Shown here piece after piece: positions 54,236-62,368 of a DNA stretch of 64,000 bases (position 1 is the first letter of the stretch; each line of letters opens with the position of its first letter). Under the pieces are notes generated by a model. That model was given only the letters and a program-made list of their open reading frames with translations, had not been told where the DNA came from and ran no database searches. The stretch is taken from NCBI GenBank assembly GCA_022072225.1, contig JAJVIC010000009.1, positions 775,746 to 839,745 of the forward strand. Direction: 5' to 3'. A program made the translations under genes and the position numbers. Source of the stretch: Bacteroidia bacterium. GTDB taxonomy: Bacteria; Bacteroidota; Bacteroidia; SXHM01.

Positions 54236-54987
54236 TGTCATTCTTCAGCAATTTATTTGATCGCAAAAAGCTTTCGGCAACAGCTGCTAACCTTGGCTTG
54301 CTGAAAACCGATATGCACTCACATTTTATTCCCGGGATTGACGATGGTGCCAAAACAATGGAAGATTCGCTGCGCCTTATTCGCGGCATGAAAGAACTGG
54401 GCTACGAAAAAGTAATCACAACACCTCATACCATGAGTGATTATTACCAAAACACACCCGGAATTATTTTGGATGGATTGGAAAATGTACGCGAAGAATT
54501 AAAGAAAAACAATATCAATATTCAGTTGGAAGCAGCCAGCGAATATTATGTAGATTACGAATTTGGAGAGAAGTTAAAAAGAGCAGAAGTGCTTACTTTT
54601 TCGGGCAAACATGTGTTGATTGAAGTTTCGTTTCTTAATCCACCGGATAATTTAGAGGCCACTATTTTTAACCTCAACATAGCCGGCTACAAACCTATTC
54701 TTGCTCATCCCGAGCGTTATCCTTACTGGCACGGAAACATGGAGAAATACGAGCGTCTGCGTGATATGGGCGCTCTGCTGCAGGTGAATATTCTTTCGCT
54801 AACGCAATACTATTCAAAAGAGGTGAACCAAACGGCTATGAAGTTAGTTGATTTGAGTTTGGTTGATTTACTGGGCACAGATATGCACCACGACAAACAT
54901 TTGGAGGCTATTTGCACACGTGCACTTTATGAGCCTTATTTGCATAAGTTGCTTGAAAGCGGGAAGTTGTTGAATGCTTCTTTGTAG
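54235..54987 (+). CDS. CpsB/YwqE-type PHP-family tyrosine phosphatase
   Basis: 250 residues. PHP metal motifs: TDMHSHFIPGIDDGAKTMEDS, VITTPHTMSDYY, LAHPERYPYW and LLGTDMHHDKH supply the His/Asp/Glu residues. CpsB/Wzb-like members dephosphorylate bacterial tyrosine kinases that control capsule or exopolysaccharide chain length. No BY-kinase (Wzc) gene is in the window. Last gene of the nucleotide-sugar operon. Convergent with ruvC. Confidence 0.9.
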   Translation: MSFFSNLFDRKKLSATAANLGLLKTDMHSHFIPGIDDGAKTMEDSLRLIRGMKELGYEKVITTPHTMSDYYQNTPGIILDGLENVREELKKNNINIQLEAASEYYVDYEFGEKLKRAEVLTFSGKHVLIEVSFLNPPDNLEATIFNLNIAGYKPILAHPERYPYWHGNMEKYERLRDMGALLQVNILSLTQYYSKEVNQTAMKLVDLSLVDLLGTDMHHDKHLEAICTRALYEPYLHKLLESGKLLNASL

Positions 54988-55003
54988 GTATACCTTATAC
55001 CTC

Positions 55004-55609
55004 CTATACCTTCTTAACCCTTCCCGGATTATCAGCCAAAAAACTTTTCCAACCCGAGTAGTTTTTCTTTTTAGTCTTTACCGACCGGGATTTTTTCCCT
55101 TCTACTAAGGCAGAAGTGTTTGGGGAGAAGTTTTTTGTTTGAAAAAAATGACAGGTCGCAGCTGCCAACCCATCGGTAGCATCCAGCGGACCGGCAAATT
55201 CTTTTTGTTTAAAAATGTTTTTCAGCATGGCAGCTACCTGCTCTTTGCTGGCACTTCCGTTTCCTGTAATGCTCTGCTTTATTTTGCGTGGCGAGTACTC
55301 AACTACCTCAATGTTTTTGTTCAGCGCGGCAGCAATAGCCGTTCCCTGAGCGCGACCAAGTTTAAGCATACTCTGTACATTCTTCCCGAAAAAGGGCGCT
55401 TCTATAGCCATTTCTCCGGGTTGGTATTCGTTAATAAGTGAGGTGGTGCGTTCAAAAATTTTTTTCAGCCGCTCGTGGTGTTCTTCAAACTTATCGAGCT
55501 TCAAAACTCCGATAGTCAGAAGTTTGGCCTCATTGCCTTTGGCGCATATAATACCGTAGCCCATTACAATGGTGCCTGGGTCAATACCAAGAATAATACG
55601 CTCATTCAT
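55004..55609 (-). CDS. ruvC: Holliday junction resolvase RuvC
   Basis: 201 residues. Catalytic acidic residues: D9 (ILGIDPGTIVMGYG), E in MAIEAPFFG, and the D pair in FAGPLDATDGLAAATCHF. The C-terminal tail (~40 basic residues, ...VKTKKKNYSGWKSFL) is longer than in E. coli RuvC (173 residues) but usual for Bacteroidota. Resolves Holliday junctions with RuvAB. Confidence 0.96.
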   Translation of the reverse strand: MNERIILGIDPGTIVMGYGIICAKGNEAKLLTIGVLKLDKFEEHHERLKKIFERTTSLINEYQPGEMAIEAPFFGKNVQSMLKLGRAQGTAIAAALNKNIEVVEYSPRKIKQSITGNGSASKEQVAAMLKNIFKQKEFAGPLDATDGLAAATCHFFQTKNFSPNTSALVEGKKSRSVKTKKKNYSGWKSFLADNPGRVKKV

Positions 55610-55672
55610 GCCGCCAAAGTAGGTATATTTTTATCCTTAATTTCGTGTTGAAAACCTGATTTTTGAACAAGG

Positions 55673-55701
55673 TTGTGCGGAATGAAATTTTTCTACTTTT
55701 G
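55673..55701 (+). promoter_or_regulatory. Full Bacteroidota promoter upstream of the 55730 gene
   Basis: TTG (55673-55675), 18-nt spacer, TACTTTTG (55694-55701), 28 nt before the ATG. Both elements match the consensus. Confidence 0.7.
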
Positions 55702-55729
55702 ACCACAGTATTAACCAAAAACAATTCAA

Positions 55730-56605
55730 ATGAACAAACTTTTTACGCTTATACTTTCAGGTTTTATTATCAACTTTTCGGCACTGGCTCAATCGCTGCC
55801 CAATGCCGGTTTCGAAAACTGGACAGCAGGCTCGGGTTATGATAATCCCAATAACTGGAACACATTAAACTCTTCTACTTCTTTTTTGGGAATAGCTACC
55901 GTATCCAAATCAACTGATGCTCATGGAGGAACCTATTCACTTCGGGGTGAAACTAAGTTTATAGGAGCGCCTTTTAACCAACCGGCACCTGCCTTGGTAA
56001 CCACTGGAACTATTAACGTAACCACTCAGGCAATTGAAGGCGGTATTGCTACCTCAGAGCGCCCCGACAGCATTACCGGCTGGATGAAATATGCGCCCGT
56101 AAATACTGATACCGGTTACATTGAAGTATTGCTTTATGCCAACAACTATCAAGATACCATTGGCCGCGCAAAGTACTACACACCGGTTGCACTTAGCTCA
56201 TGGACCTATTTCTCGGCTGCCATTGAATATTATTCAACCAACGCGGTTGAGGCTTCGCGTGTAATTCTGTTGCCAAGTTCAGGTTACCAGCCTGTAGTTG
56301 GAAGTGTAGTTCAGTTTGATGACCTTGCTTTTGTAACCTCAACCGGTATTGATGAAAATACCAATTACGCATTCAATGTTTACCCTAACCCTGCTACTGA
56401 TGAGTTGTTTGTTAAAAATCCTTACAGCCAAACCTTAACTATGAAGATATATGATGTAACAGGAAAAAAAGTAAGCGAACTGAACATAGGTATCAACACT
56501 ACCAGAACCAATATTTCTACCTATTCTCCCGGAGTGTATCTTTATACTTTAACGGGCAATAACTCAGAAATTTTACATACGGGTAAATTCGCAGTTACTC
56601 GTTAA
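55730..56605 (+). CDS. Secreted protein with T9SS sorting domain, PCMD-like
   Basis: 291 residues. Signal peptide about 1-20 (ALAQ). Mature protein begins LPNAGFENWTAGSGYDNPNNW, followed by a beta-rich domain that resembles putative carbohydrate-metabolism (PCMD) jelly-roll domains (GITGWMKYAPVNTDTGYIEV-like strands). C-terminal T9SS type A domain (VYPNPATDELFVKNP ... SPGVYLYTL). Probably a surface glycan- or lectin-like protein. Followed by a strong terminator, so monocistronic. Confidence 0.85.
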   Translation: MNKLFTLILSGFIINFSALAQSLPNAGFENWTAGSGYDNPNNWNTLNSSTSFLGIATVSKSTDAHGGTYSLRGETKFIGAPFNQPAPALVTTGTINVTTQAIEGGIATSERPDSITGWMKYAPVNTDTGYIEVLLYANNYQDTIGRAKYYTPVALSSWTYFSAAIEYYSTNAVEASRVILLPSSGYQPVVGSVVQFDDLAFVTSTGIDENTNYAFNVYPNPATDELFVKNPYSQTLTMKIYDVTGKKVSELNIGINTTRTNISTYSPGVYLYTLTGNNSEILHTGKFAVTR

Positions 56606-56618
56606 TAAGATTAGCTTA

Positions 56619-56654
56619 AAACCCTTCTTGCCCCAGGCAAGAGGGGTTTCTTTT
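56619..56654 (+). terminator. Intrinsic terminator
   Basis: Stem of 14 pairs (AAACCCTTCTTGCC against GGCAAGAGGGGTTT, one G-U), loop CCA, tail CTTTTATT. Lies 14 nt after the stop of the 55730 gene. Confidence 0.85.
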
Positions 56655-56674
56655 ATTAACCAAAATCGTACAAA

Positions 56675-59164
56675 ATGAAACCAAACCATTTCATTTCCGC
56701 TTGTTTTCTGTTTTTTGTTGCAACATTTGTATCGTATGGGCAAACCGGGACATTAAAAGGCACAGTTACCAACGGAAAAACTAAAGAAACTATTATTGGA
56801 GCAAGCGTTATTCTGCAAAGCGACCCTAAAATTGGAACCATTACCGACTTCAACGGTAATTATGAACTGAAACTGCCCGTAGGGAAGCAAAGTATTATTT
56901 TCAGCTTTACAGGAATGCAGGCCGACACCCTTACTCTTACCCTTAAAGAAGGGCAAGTAACTACCTTCAGTGTAGAAATGAACGATGCCGCCCAGGAACT
57001 TGGGTTAACTGTAGTTTCGGCAGGAAAATTTGAACAGAGTCTGGGTGAGGTAACCGTTTCAATGGAAGTAATAAAGCCCAACCTGGTTGAAAATAAAAAT
57101 ACTAAAAGCATACAAACAGCGCTGGAACAGGCGCCAGGTCTTGTTATTCTTGACAGCGAGCCGCAAATACGCGGAGGCAGCGGTTTTAACTTTGGAGTAG
57201 GAACCCGCGTTGGTGTTTATGTTGACGACCTTCCTATTTCAATAGGCGATGTTGGCAAACCCGAGTGGAGTTTTATTCCTGTTGAAAATCTGGAGCAGAT
57301 TGAGGTAATAAAAGGAGCATCATCGGTGCTATACGGTTCTTCTGCCTTGAACGGAATTATCAATATACGCACAGCCTACCCCAAGAACCAACCGCTCACC
57401 AACGTAAACGTTTTTACCGGAATGTACAGTACACCGGCAACCAAAGAAGCAAAATGGTGGGATGGAATAGCCAATTTTTCGGGTATGAATTTTTTCCATT
57501 CTCGTAAATTCGGTCAGCTTGATTTTGTTTTTGGAGGTAATGCGCTTTACGACCATAATTATATTGGTCCTCCGAAAATCGAAACAGCAAAAGACTCTGC
57601 CTTGCAGAATTACCCGATTTCTGAAAATGATGTTCAGGATCGCAAAGCACGTTTGAATTTTAATCTGCGCTACCGTTTTAAAAATGTGGAAGGTCTTTCG
57701 GTTGGTGTCAACGGTAACTTTATGCTTTCGCACACAAACTTCTCTTTGGTATGGGACACTACAGGTGCCGGAATATACAGTGCTTACCCTGCAACAATGA
57801 CCGTACAGGATATGTTTCTGTTTTATGTTGACCCGTTTATTACGTACTACAGTCCCAAAGGCTACCGTCACAGTTTAAGAACGCGCATCAACCATACCGA
57901 CAATGATAACGGTAATAACCAAAGCAACCGCAGTACGGTTTTCTTTGGTGACTATCAGTTTCAGCGTGCATGGCAATCGTTAGACGGACTTACCATGACA
58001 GCAGGGTTAACCGGCAGTTATGTTGATTCTTGGAGTCAGCTATATACTGCGGCAGACAGCAATGGACTGAATAATTCAAAAAACGTTGCGGGCTATATGC
58101 AACTGGATAAGAAATTCTGGAAAGAAGTAGTAAACATGTCGTTGGGAGTGCGCTACGAGTTTTTTCAGATTAATCAGCAAGAGTTTGTAACCAAACCGGT
58201 GTTGCGCGGTGGCGTTAGTATTAGGGCAGCCAAAGAAACATATTTCCGCACTTCTTACGGACAAGGTTACCGCTTTCCCACTATTGCCGAAAAATATATT
58301 CAAACAAGTGCAGGAGGCTTAGGTGTATTCCCTAATCAAACGCTGAAACCCGAAACAAGTTGGAATTTTGAAATGGGGGTTAAGCAAGGATTTAAAATCG
58401 GAAAATTCTTCGGCTATCTTGATGTAGCCGGTTTCTGGCAAGAGTATCAGGATGCCATGGAGTATGTCTTCGCACAATGGAAACCTTATGCAGGTCTTAC
58501 AAGCAACGGTTTCCGGTTTATGAATACTGCCGATATTCAGGTTCGCGGAATTGATATTTCTATTATTGGCCGCGGGCAGTTTACCAAGCACTTTGGTATG
58601 AATGTGTTGGCAGGTTATACTTACACAACTCCCAAAAACCTTGACCCGAATTATGTTTTTGGTACCGATAGCGTTGATACCGATATATCCACCCCCGGTA
58701 TTCAGGGCAATAAATTGACCTATAACAATACCAGTATTGACACTACAAATGATGTATTGAAATACCGTTTTAACCATATTGCAAAAATTGATGTGGAATT
58801 TTTCTATAAAAAATTTACGCTTGGGTACAGCTGTCGTTACTATAGTTATATGAAAAATCTTGACCGTACTTTTTATGCATTGGATAATACGGTTTTAGGT
58901 ACAGGATTACCTCAGTATCGTGGAGATGAGTATCAACCCTCTTACTACGACCCCGGAACAGGTACCGTTGTTCCTGATAAAATTATTATTGGTGATAACA
59001 AACGGGGTAATGTAGTAATGGATGTTCGTCTGAGTTATCAGATTTCGCCAAGCCATAAAATAGCGATCATCAGCAATAATTTTTTGAACCGCGAATACAC
59101 GCTGCGTCCGTTGAAAGTAGAGGCACCACGCACTATTTCGCTGCAATACACGCTGAAAGTATAG
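56675..59164 (+). CDS. TonB-dependent outer-membrane receptor with CarboxypepD_reg-like domain
   Basis: 829 residues. Signal peptide, N-terminal carboxypeptidase-regulatory-like domain ~25-105 (GTLKGTVTNGKTKETIIGAS), plug ~120-225 (IQTALEQAPGLVILDSEPQIRGGSGFNFG ... VIKGASSVLYGSSALNGII), and a 22-strand barrel ending in aromatic LQYTLKV. The plug signature is clear. No SusD partner follows. The downstream CxxCH lipoprotein is 2 nt away, so the pair is one operon. Substrate unknown; a metal or siderophore is possible. Confidence 0.93.
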   Translation: MKPNHFISACFLFFVATFVSYGQTGTLKGTVTNGKTKETIIGASVILQSDPKIGTITDFNGNYELKLPVGKQSIIFSFTGMQADTLTLTLKEGQVTTFSVEMNDAAQELGLTVVSAGKFEQSLGEVTVSMEVIKPNLVENKNTKSIQTALEQAPGLVILDSEPQIRGGSGFNFGVGTRVGVYVDDLPISIGDVGKPEWSFIPVENLEQIEVIKGASSVLYGSSALNGIINIRTAYPKNQPLTNVNVFTGMYSTPATKEAKWWDGIANFSGMNFFHSRKFGQLDFVFGGNALYDHNYIGPPKIETAKDSALQNYPISENDVQDRKARLNFNLRYRFKNVEGLSVGVNGNFMLSHTNFSLVWDTTGAGIYSAYPATMTVQDMFLFYVDPFITYYSPKGYRHSLRTRINHTDNDNGNNQSNRSTVFFGDYQFQRAWQSLDGLTMTAGLTGSYVDSWSQLYTAADSNGLNNSKNVAGYMQLDKKFWKEVVNMSLGVRYEFFQINQQEFVTKPVLRGGVSIRAAKETYFRTSYGQGYRFPTIAEKYIQTSAGGLGVFPNQTLKPETSWNFEMGVKQGFKIGKFFGYLDVAGFWQEYQDAMEYVFAQWKPYAGLTSNGFRFMNTADIQVRGIDISIIGRGQFTKHFGMNVLAGYTYTTPKNLDPNYVFGTDSVDTDISTPGIQGNKLTYNNTSIDTTNDVLKYRFNHIAKIDVEFFYKKFTLGYSCRYYSYMKNLDRTFYALDNTVLGTGLPQYRGDEYQPSYYDPGTGTVVPDKIIIGDNKRGNVVMDVRLSYQISPSHKIAIISNNFLNREYTLRPLKVEAPRTISLQYTLKV

Positions 59165-59166
59165 TT

Positions 59167-59586
59167 ATGAGGAACAAGGTTGTGTTGCTTGTTTTTTTTG
59201 TAGCTGTAGTTTTTGTGTTTTCAAACTGCGATAGAAATAAATCACTGAACCCCAATGGCGACAGCGAACTGGCGGTACTCATGCGCGCCATGGCTGATTC
59301 AACCGATGCATGGAAACAAATGACGTTGCAAAATAAAATGCCGCAGAAATTTCCCGATGCTTTTTTGAAAATACACACGGCAACAGCATCTGATTCAATG
59401 ATGAAAACACCTGAGTTTGATGCGTTGGCCACCAGCTATGTGGAAGGACTGAACTTGTTTTACCAAAGTTCGCCCAGCGAACTAAAAACCAATTACAACA
59501 GTTTGGTACAGCGCTGCATCAACTGCCACAACTCGCACTGCCCGGGTCCTCTGAAAAGGATTAAAAAGATGGTGATTGAGGAGTAA
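59167..59586 (+). CDS. Putative c-type haem lipoprotein with C-terminal CxxCH
   Basis: 139 residues. Lipoprotein signal MRNKVVLLVFFVAVVFVFSNC, Cys21 as likely lipidation site. Near the C-terminus C117-IN-C120-H121 (CINCHNSHCPGP) is a c-type haem attachment site, with a third Cys at 125. The rest is helical (VLMRAMADSTDAWKQM), with Met residues that could be axial ligands. Two bases after the TonB-receptor stop, so co-transcribed. The helical CxxCH arrangement resembles cytochrome c' -like proteins; electron transfer or metal reduction is an inference. Confidence 0.78.
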   Translation: MRNKVVLLVFFVAVVFVFSNCDRNKSLNPNGDSELAVLMRAMADSTDAWKQMTLQNKMPQKFPDAFLKIHTATASDSMMKTPEFDALATSYVEGLNLFYQSSPSELKTNYNSLVQRCINCHNSHCPGPLKRIKKMVIEE

Positions 59587-59620
59587 TTGCTCCCTATTTA
59601 AGCAGTTTTAAAGTCAAAAA

Positions 59621-59758
59621 GCATCTTCCGGAGCCGTAACTATCAGCGTAAAACTTACGGAGCATCTTCCGGAACCGGAACCATCATCGTAAAAGTTACG
59701 GAGCATGTTATAGAATTATAACCACCATCGTAAAACTTACGGAGCATCTTGCGGAACA
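59621..59758. repeat. 41-bp-period tandem repeat, 3.4 units
   Basis: Units start at 59621, 59662, 59703 and 59744, exactly 41 nt apart, each with GCATCTTCCGGA-like start and CGTAAAACTTACGGA-like end. Each has two small dyads: TTCCGG-AA-CCGGAA (best in unit 2) and CGTAA-AAC-TTACG. The period is not a multiple of 3, so it is not a coding repeat. Lies between the CxxCH lipoprotein and thioesterase genes. Confidence 0.88.
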
Positions 59759-59839
59759 GGGTGATAGTTACTTCTAAATTATAGTCCCAACTCTCGAACT
59801 TATTTCCTTTCTTTGCAGCCGCTTAACTTTTACATAACA

Positions 59840-60268
59840 TTGAAAAAATCTCCGCTCATTTCCCGTTCCGAAATACAAATCCGCTTCAGCGATACCGATG
59901 CGCTGGGCATTGTATGGCACGGAAATTTTATCAAATACTTTGAAGACGGGCGCGAAGCTTTTTCGGCAGAATACGGTTTGAATTACCTGACTATGTATAA
60001 CGAGGGCTTTGCAACACCTATAGTTAAAACACTTTGTGAACACAAAAAGCCTTTGAAATATAGCGATGTGGCCATAATAGAAACAGAATTTGTAAATAAT
60101 CCGGCAGCAAAAATTCATTTTCGTTACCGAATATTTTGCAAATCAGATGGTGCTTTGTCAGCTACAGGCGAAACAATTCAGGTTTTTTTAGATAAGAACA
60201 GTAATCTTTTCCTCAATCATCCTCCCTATTTTGAAAGCTGGAAAAAGAAAAATGGTTTGTTGAAATGA
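59840..60268 (+). CDS. Hotdog-fold acyl-CoA/ACP thioesterase
   Basis: 142 residues if started at TTG 59840 (MKKSPLISRSEIQIRFSDTD); another TTG at 59813 would add 9 residues and no ATG precedes the domain, so the start is uncertain. 4HBT-type hotdog domain: IQIRFSDTDALGIVWHGNFIKYFEDGR with the catalytic Asp in SDTDALG. Hydrolyses an acyl thioester. It overlaps the ketosynthase gene by ATGA and heads a cluster resembling flexirubin/aryl-polyene loci, where such thioesterases act on polyene precursors. Confidence 0.85.
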   Translation: MKKSPLISRSEIQIRFSDTDALGIVWHGNFIKYFEDGREAFSAEYGLNYLTMYNEGFATPIVKTLCEHKKPLKYSDVAIIETEFVNNPAAKIHFRYRIFCKSDGALSATGETIQVFLDKNSNLFLNHPPYFESWKKKNGLLK

Positions 60269-61422
60269 AACCTGTTTTTACTGCTCAGGGAAATGTGCTG
60301 TCTTCATTAGGCTTTACTGCTGCAGAGAATTTTACTGCCATGCAACAGGGTAGAAGTGGAATTAAAAAACATAGCATTCCCGAATTTCTTTCTTTCCCGT
60401 TCTATGCTTCGTTGATAGATAATGAGAAGTTAAAGGCAGCATTTTTCCCTTTTATTGACAATAATAATTACACCCGCTTAGAAAAAATATTTATCCTTTC
60501 CATTGCCGATGTGTTGCAACAAACGGGCTTAAATCCGAAAGATGAAAAAACACTGCTGGTTATCTCTACTACAAAAGGAAATATCAATTTGCTGGAATTG
60601 GAAAATTATGGCGATTTTTCTGAAAAACGTTTGCTCTTATCGGAAATGGCAAAAGTTATTGCCGACTTTTTCGGAATGAAGAATACCCCGCTGGTGGTGA
60701 GCAATGCCTGTATTTCCGGTGTTCTTGCCATTATTTCAGCGCAGCGTTTAATCAGTTCCGGGCAATATGAAAATGTAATAGTTTCAGGTGGCGATTTGGT
60801 TTCTGAGTTTACGCTGTCGGGTTTTAATTCTTTTAAAGCTATGAGCGATGAACCTTGCCGACCTTACGATGCAGAGCGAAAAGGAATTTCACTGGGCGAA
60901 GGTTGTGGAACTTTGTTGTTGACTTCAAACGAAACTTTGTTGAGAAAAGCAGAAAAGAAAATTACGGTTGCAGGTTGTTCTGTAAGTAACGATGCCAACC
61001 ATATTTCAGGTCCTTCGCGCACAGGCGAAGAGTTGGCGCTTGCCGTTAATATTGCATTGGCTGAAGCAGAAGTGGGAAAAAGCGTTGATTTTATTTCGGC
61101 ACACGGAACGGCAACTTTGTTTAACGATGAAATGGAGTCGAAAGCGTTTTTCAATGCAGGATTAAATCATATTCCGCTCAACAGTATGAAAGGGTTTTTC
61201 GGTCACACGCTGGGCGCTGCAGGTGTTATCGAAGCAGTAGTAACGTTGGAAAGTATTAACAGAAATATGCTGTTGCCTTCTCATGGTTTTGAAAATTTGG
61301 GTGTTCCCGCTCCGCTGAATATTATTAAGCAAAACGTACAAAAAGAAATAAACACTGCACTGAAAACCGCTTCGGGCTTTGGCGGTTGTAATGCAGCAGT
61401 GGTTTTTAAAGCCGAAAAATGA
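60265..61422 (+). CDS. Beta-ketoacyl-ACP synthase
   Basis: 385 residues, thiolase fold. Active site C149 (SNACISGV), H280 (SAHGTATLFND), H314 (GFFGHTLGAAG) with K309, the KASII-type C-H-H triad. Catalyses decarboxylative condensation of malonyl-ACP. It is the first ketosynthase of a small cluster that includes an ACP and two truncated/catalytically altered KS-like proteins. Overlaps both neighbours by 4 nt. Confidence 0.92.
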   Translation: MKPVFTAQGNVLSSLGFTAAENFTAMQQGRSGIKKHSIPEFLSFPFYASLIDNEKLKAAFFPFIDNNNYTRLEKIFILSIADVLQQTGLNPKDEKTLLVISTTKGNINLLELENYGDFSEKRLLLSEMAKVIADFFGMKNTPLVVSNACISGVLAIISAQRLISSGQYENVIVSGGDLVSEFTLSGFNSFKAMSDEPCRPYDAERKGISLGEGCGTLLLTSNETLLRKAEKKITVAGCSVSNDANHISGPSRTGEELALAVNIALAEAEVGKSVDFISAHGTATLFNDEMESKAFFNAGLNHIPLNSMKGFFGHTLGAAGVIEAVVTLESINRNMLLPSHGFENLGVPAPLNIIKQNVQKEINTALKTASGFGGCNAAVVFKAEK

Positions 61423-62027
61423 TTACAATAAAGTCATATTGCTCTGTGCGAAATCATCAATTAAAACTGAACGGAACAACGCTTCTTGCCAAAGAAAAGG
61501 AGTTATTATTTTCTGATTTTATTAAATCCGCTTACGACCTGAATGGCTCAACCTACCTGAAATTTTTTAAGATGGATGATCTTTGCAAGTTGGCTTTCAT
61601 AGCATCAGAGTTTTTGCTGAAAAACAGAAAACTTTCAGAACAATATGGTGCTGAAAATGTTTCTCTGGTGTTTGCCAATACATCGTCATCATTGGATACA
61701 GACCTGAAATATTACCAAACAGTGAAAGACTTTCCAAGTCCTTCACTGTTTGTTTATACGCTGCCCAATATTATGCTGGGCGAAATAAGCATACGTCAGA
61801 AATTTAAAGGCAAGAATGCTTTTTTCGTTTTTGAGGCTTTTCAAGCCGAATTTTTGTGTAATTATGCGACCCGATTGCTGAACGATAAAAAGGCAAAAGC
61901 TGTTATCATCGGTTGGGTTGAATTATTGAAAGAAAATTATGAGGCTTTCCTTTGTTTGATTGAAGAAACAGAGAGCGGAACAGAGCTTACAAAAGAGAAT
62001 TTAGAGAAACTTTATACCGACAGATAA
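61419..62027 (+). CDS. Ketosynthase N-terminal-like pseudoenzyme
   Basis: 202 residues. Resembles only the N-terminal half of a ketosynthase: LVFANTSSSLDTDLKYYQTV, FVYTLPNIMLGEISI and KNAFFVFEAFQAEFLC. No catalytic Cys is present where NACSS would be. Matches the half-length beta-ketoacyl-synthase (Ketoacyl-synt_2-like) proteins seen in aryl-polyene/flexirubin clusters, presumably partners of the active KS. Overlaps the preceding KS gene by ATGA. Confidence 0.75.
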   Translation: MITIKSYCSVRNHQLKLNGTTLLAKEKELLFSDFIKSAYDLNGSTYLKFFKMDDLCKLAFIASEFLLKNRKLSEQYGAENVSLVFANTSSSLDTDLKYYQTVKDFPSPSLFVYTLPNIMLGEISIRQKFKGKNAFFVFEAFQAEFLCNYATRLLNDKKAKAVIIGWVELLKENYEAFLCLIEETESGTELTKENLEKLYTDR

Positions 62028-62046
62028 TCCCCAAATTTTACGCTTA

Positions 62047-62063
62047 ACATTGGACATTGGACT
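62047..62063. repeat. TTGGACATTGGAC short repeat
   Basis: ACATTGGACATTGGACT, two copies of ACATTGG. Intergenic, before the ACP gene. Same style as TAAAGTCTAATGTTTAAAGT at 17703-17731 between etfB and etfA. Confidence 0.4.
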
Positions 62064-62104
62064 TTTTAATATTTGACAATAAACTTTAGACCTTAAAACT
62101 GAAC

Positions 62105-62362
62105 ATGGATGCACTAATTGCAAAACTGAAAACACAGATTATTGAACAACTGAACCTGGAAGGAGTTGCGCCTGATGATATTGATGCCGATTCTCCTTTG
62201 TTTGGCGAAGGATTAGGTTTGGATTCCATTGACGCGCTTGAACTCATTGTTCTGCTTGAAAAAAATTACGGACTGAAAATTGAAAACCCTGCCGAAGGGA
62301 AGAAAATTTTTTCAACTATCCGCAGCATTGCGGAATATATTACTGCCAACGGTAAGGCATAA
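62105..62362 (+). CDS. Acyl carrier protein
   Basis: 85 residues. Phosphopantetheine attachment Ser41 in LGLDSIDALEL. Acidic, ACP fold (LKTQIIEQLNLEGVAPDDID ... FSTIRSIAEYI). Carries the growing chain for the neighbouring ketosynthases; not the housekeeping acpP, given the cluster context. Followed 6 nt later by the second ketosynthase. Confidence 0.94.
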   Translation: MDALIAKLKTQIIEQLNLEGVAPDDIDADSPLFGEGLGLDSIDALELIVLLEKNYGLKIENPAEGKKIFSTIRSIAEYITANGKA

Positions 62363-62368
62363 GGCTTA

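Noticed and set aside
59813-59839. Longer thioesterase N-terminus from TTG 59813
   Set aside because: Adds nine residues (MQPLNFYIT) with no family support; TTG 59840 gives the typical short lead to the hotdog domain. Evidence is thin either way.
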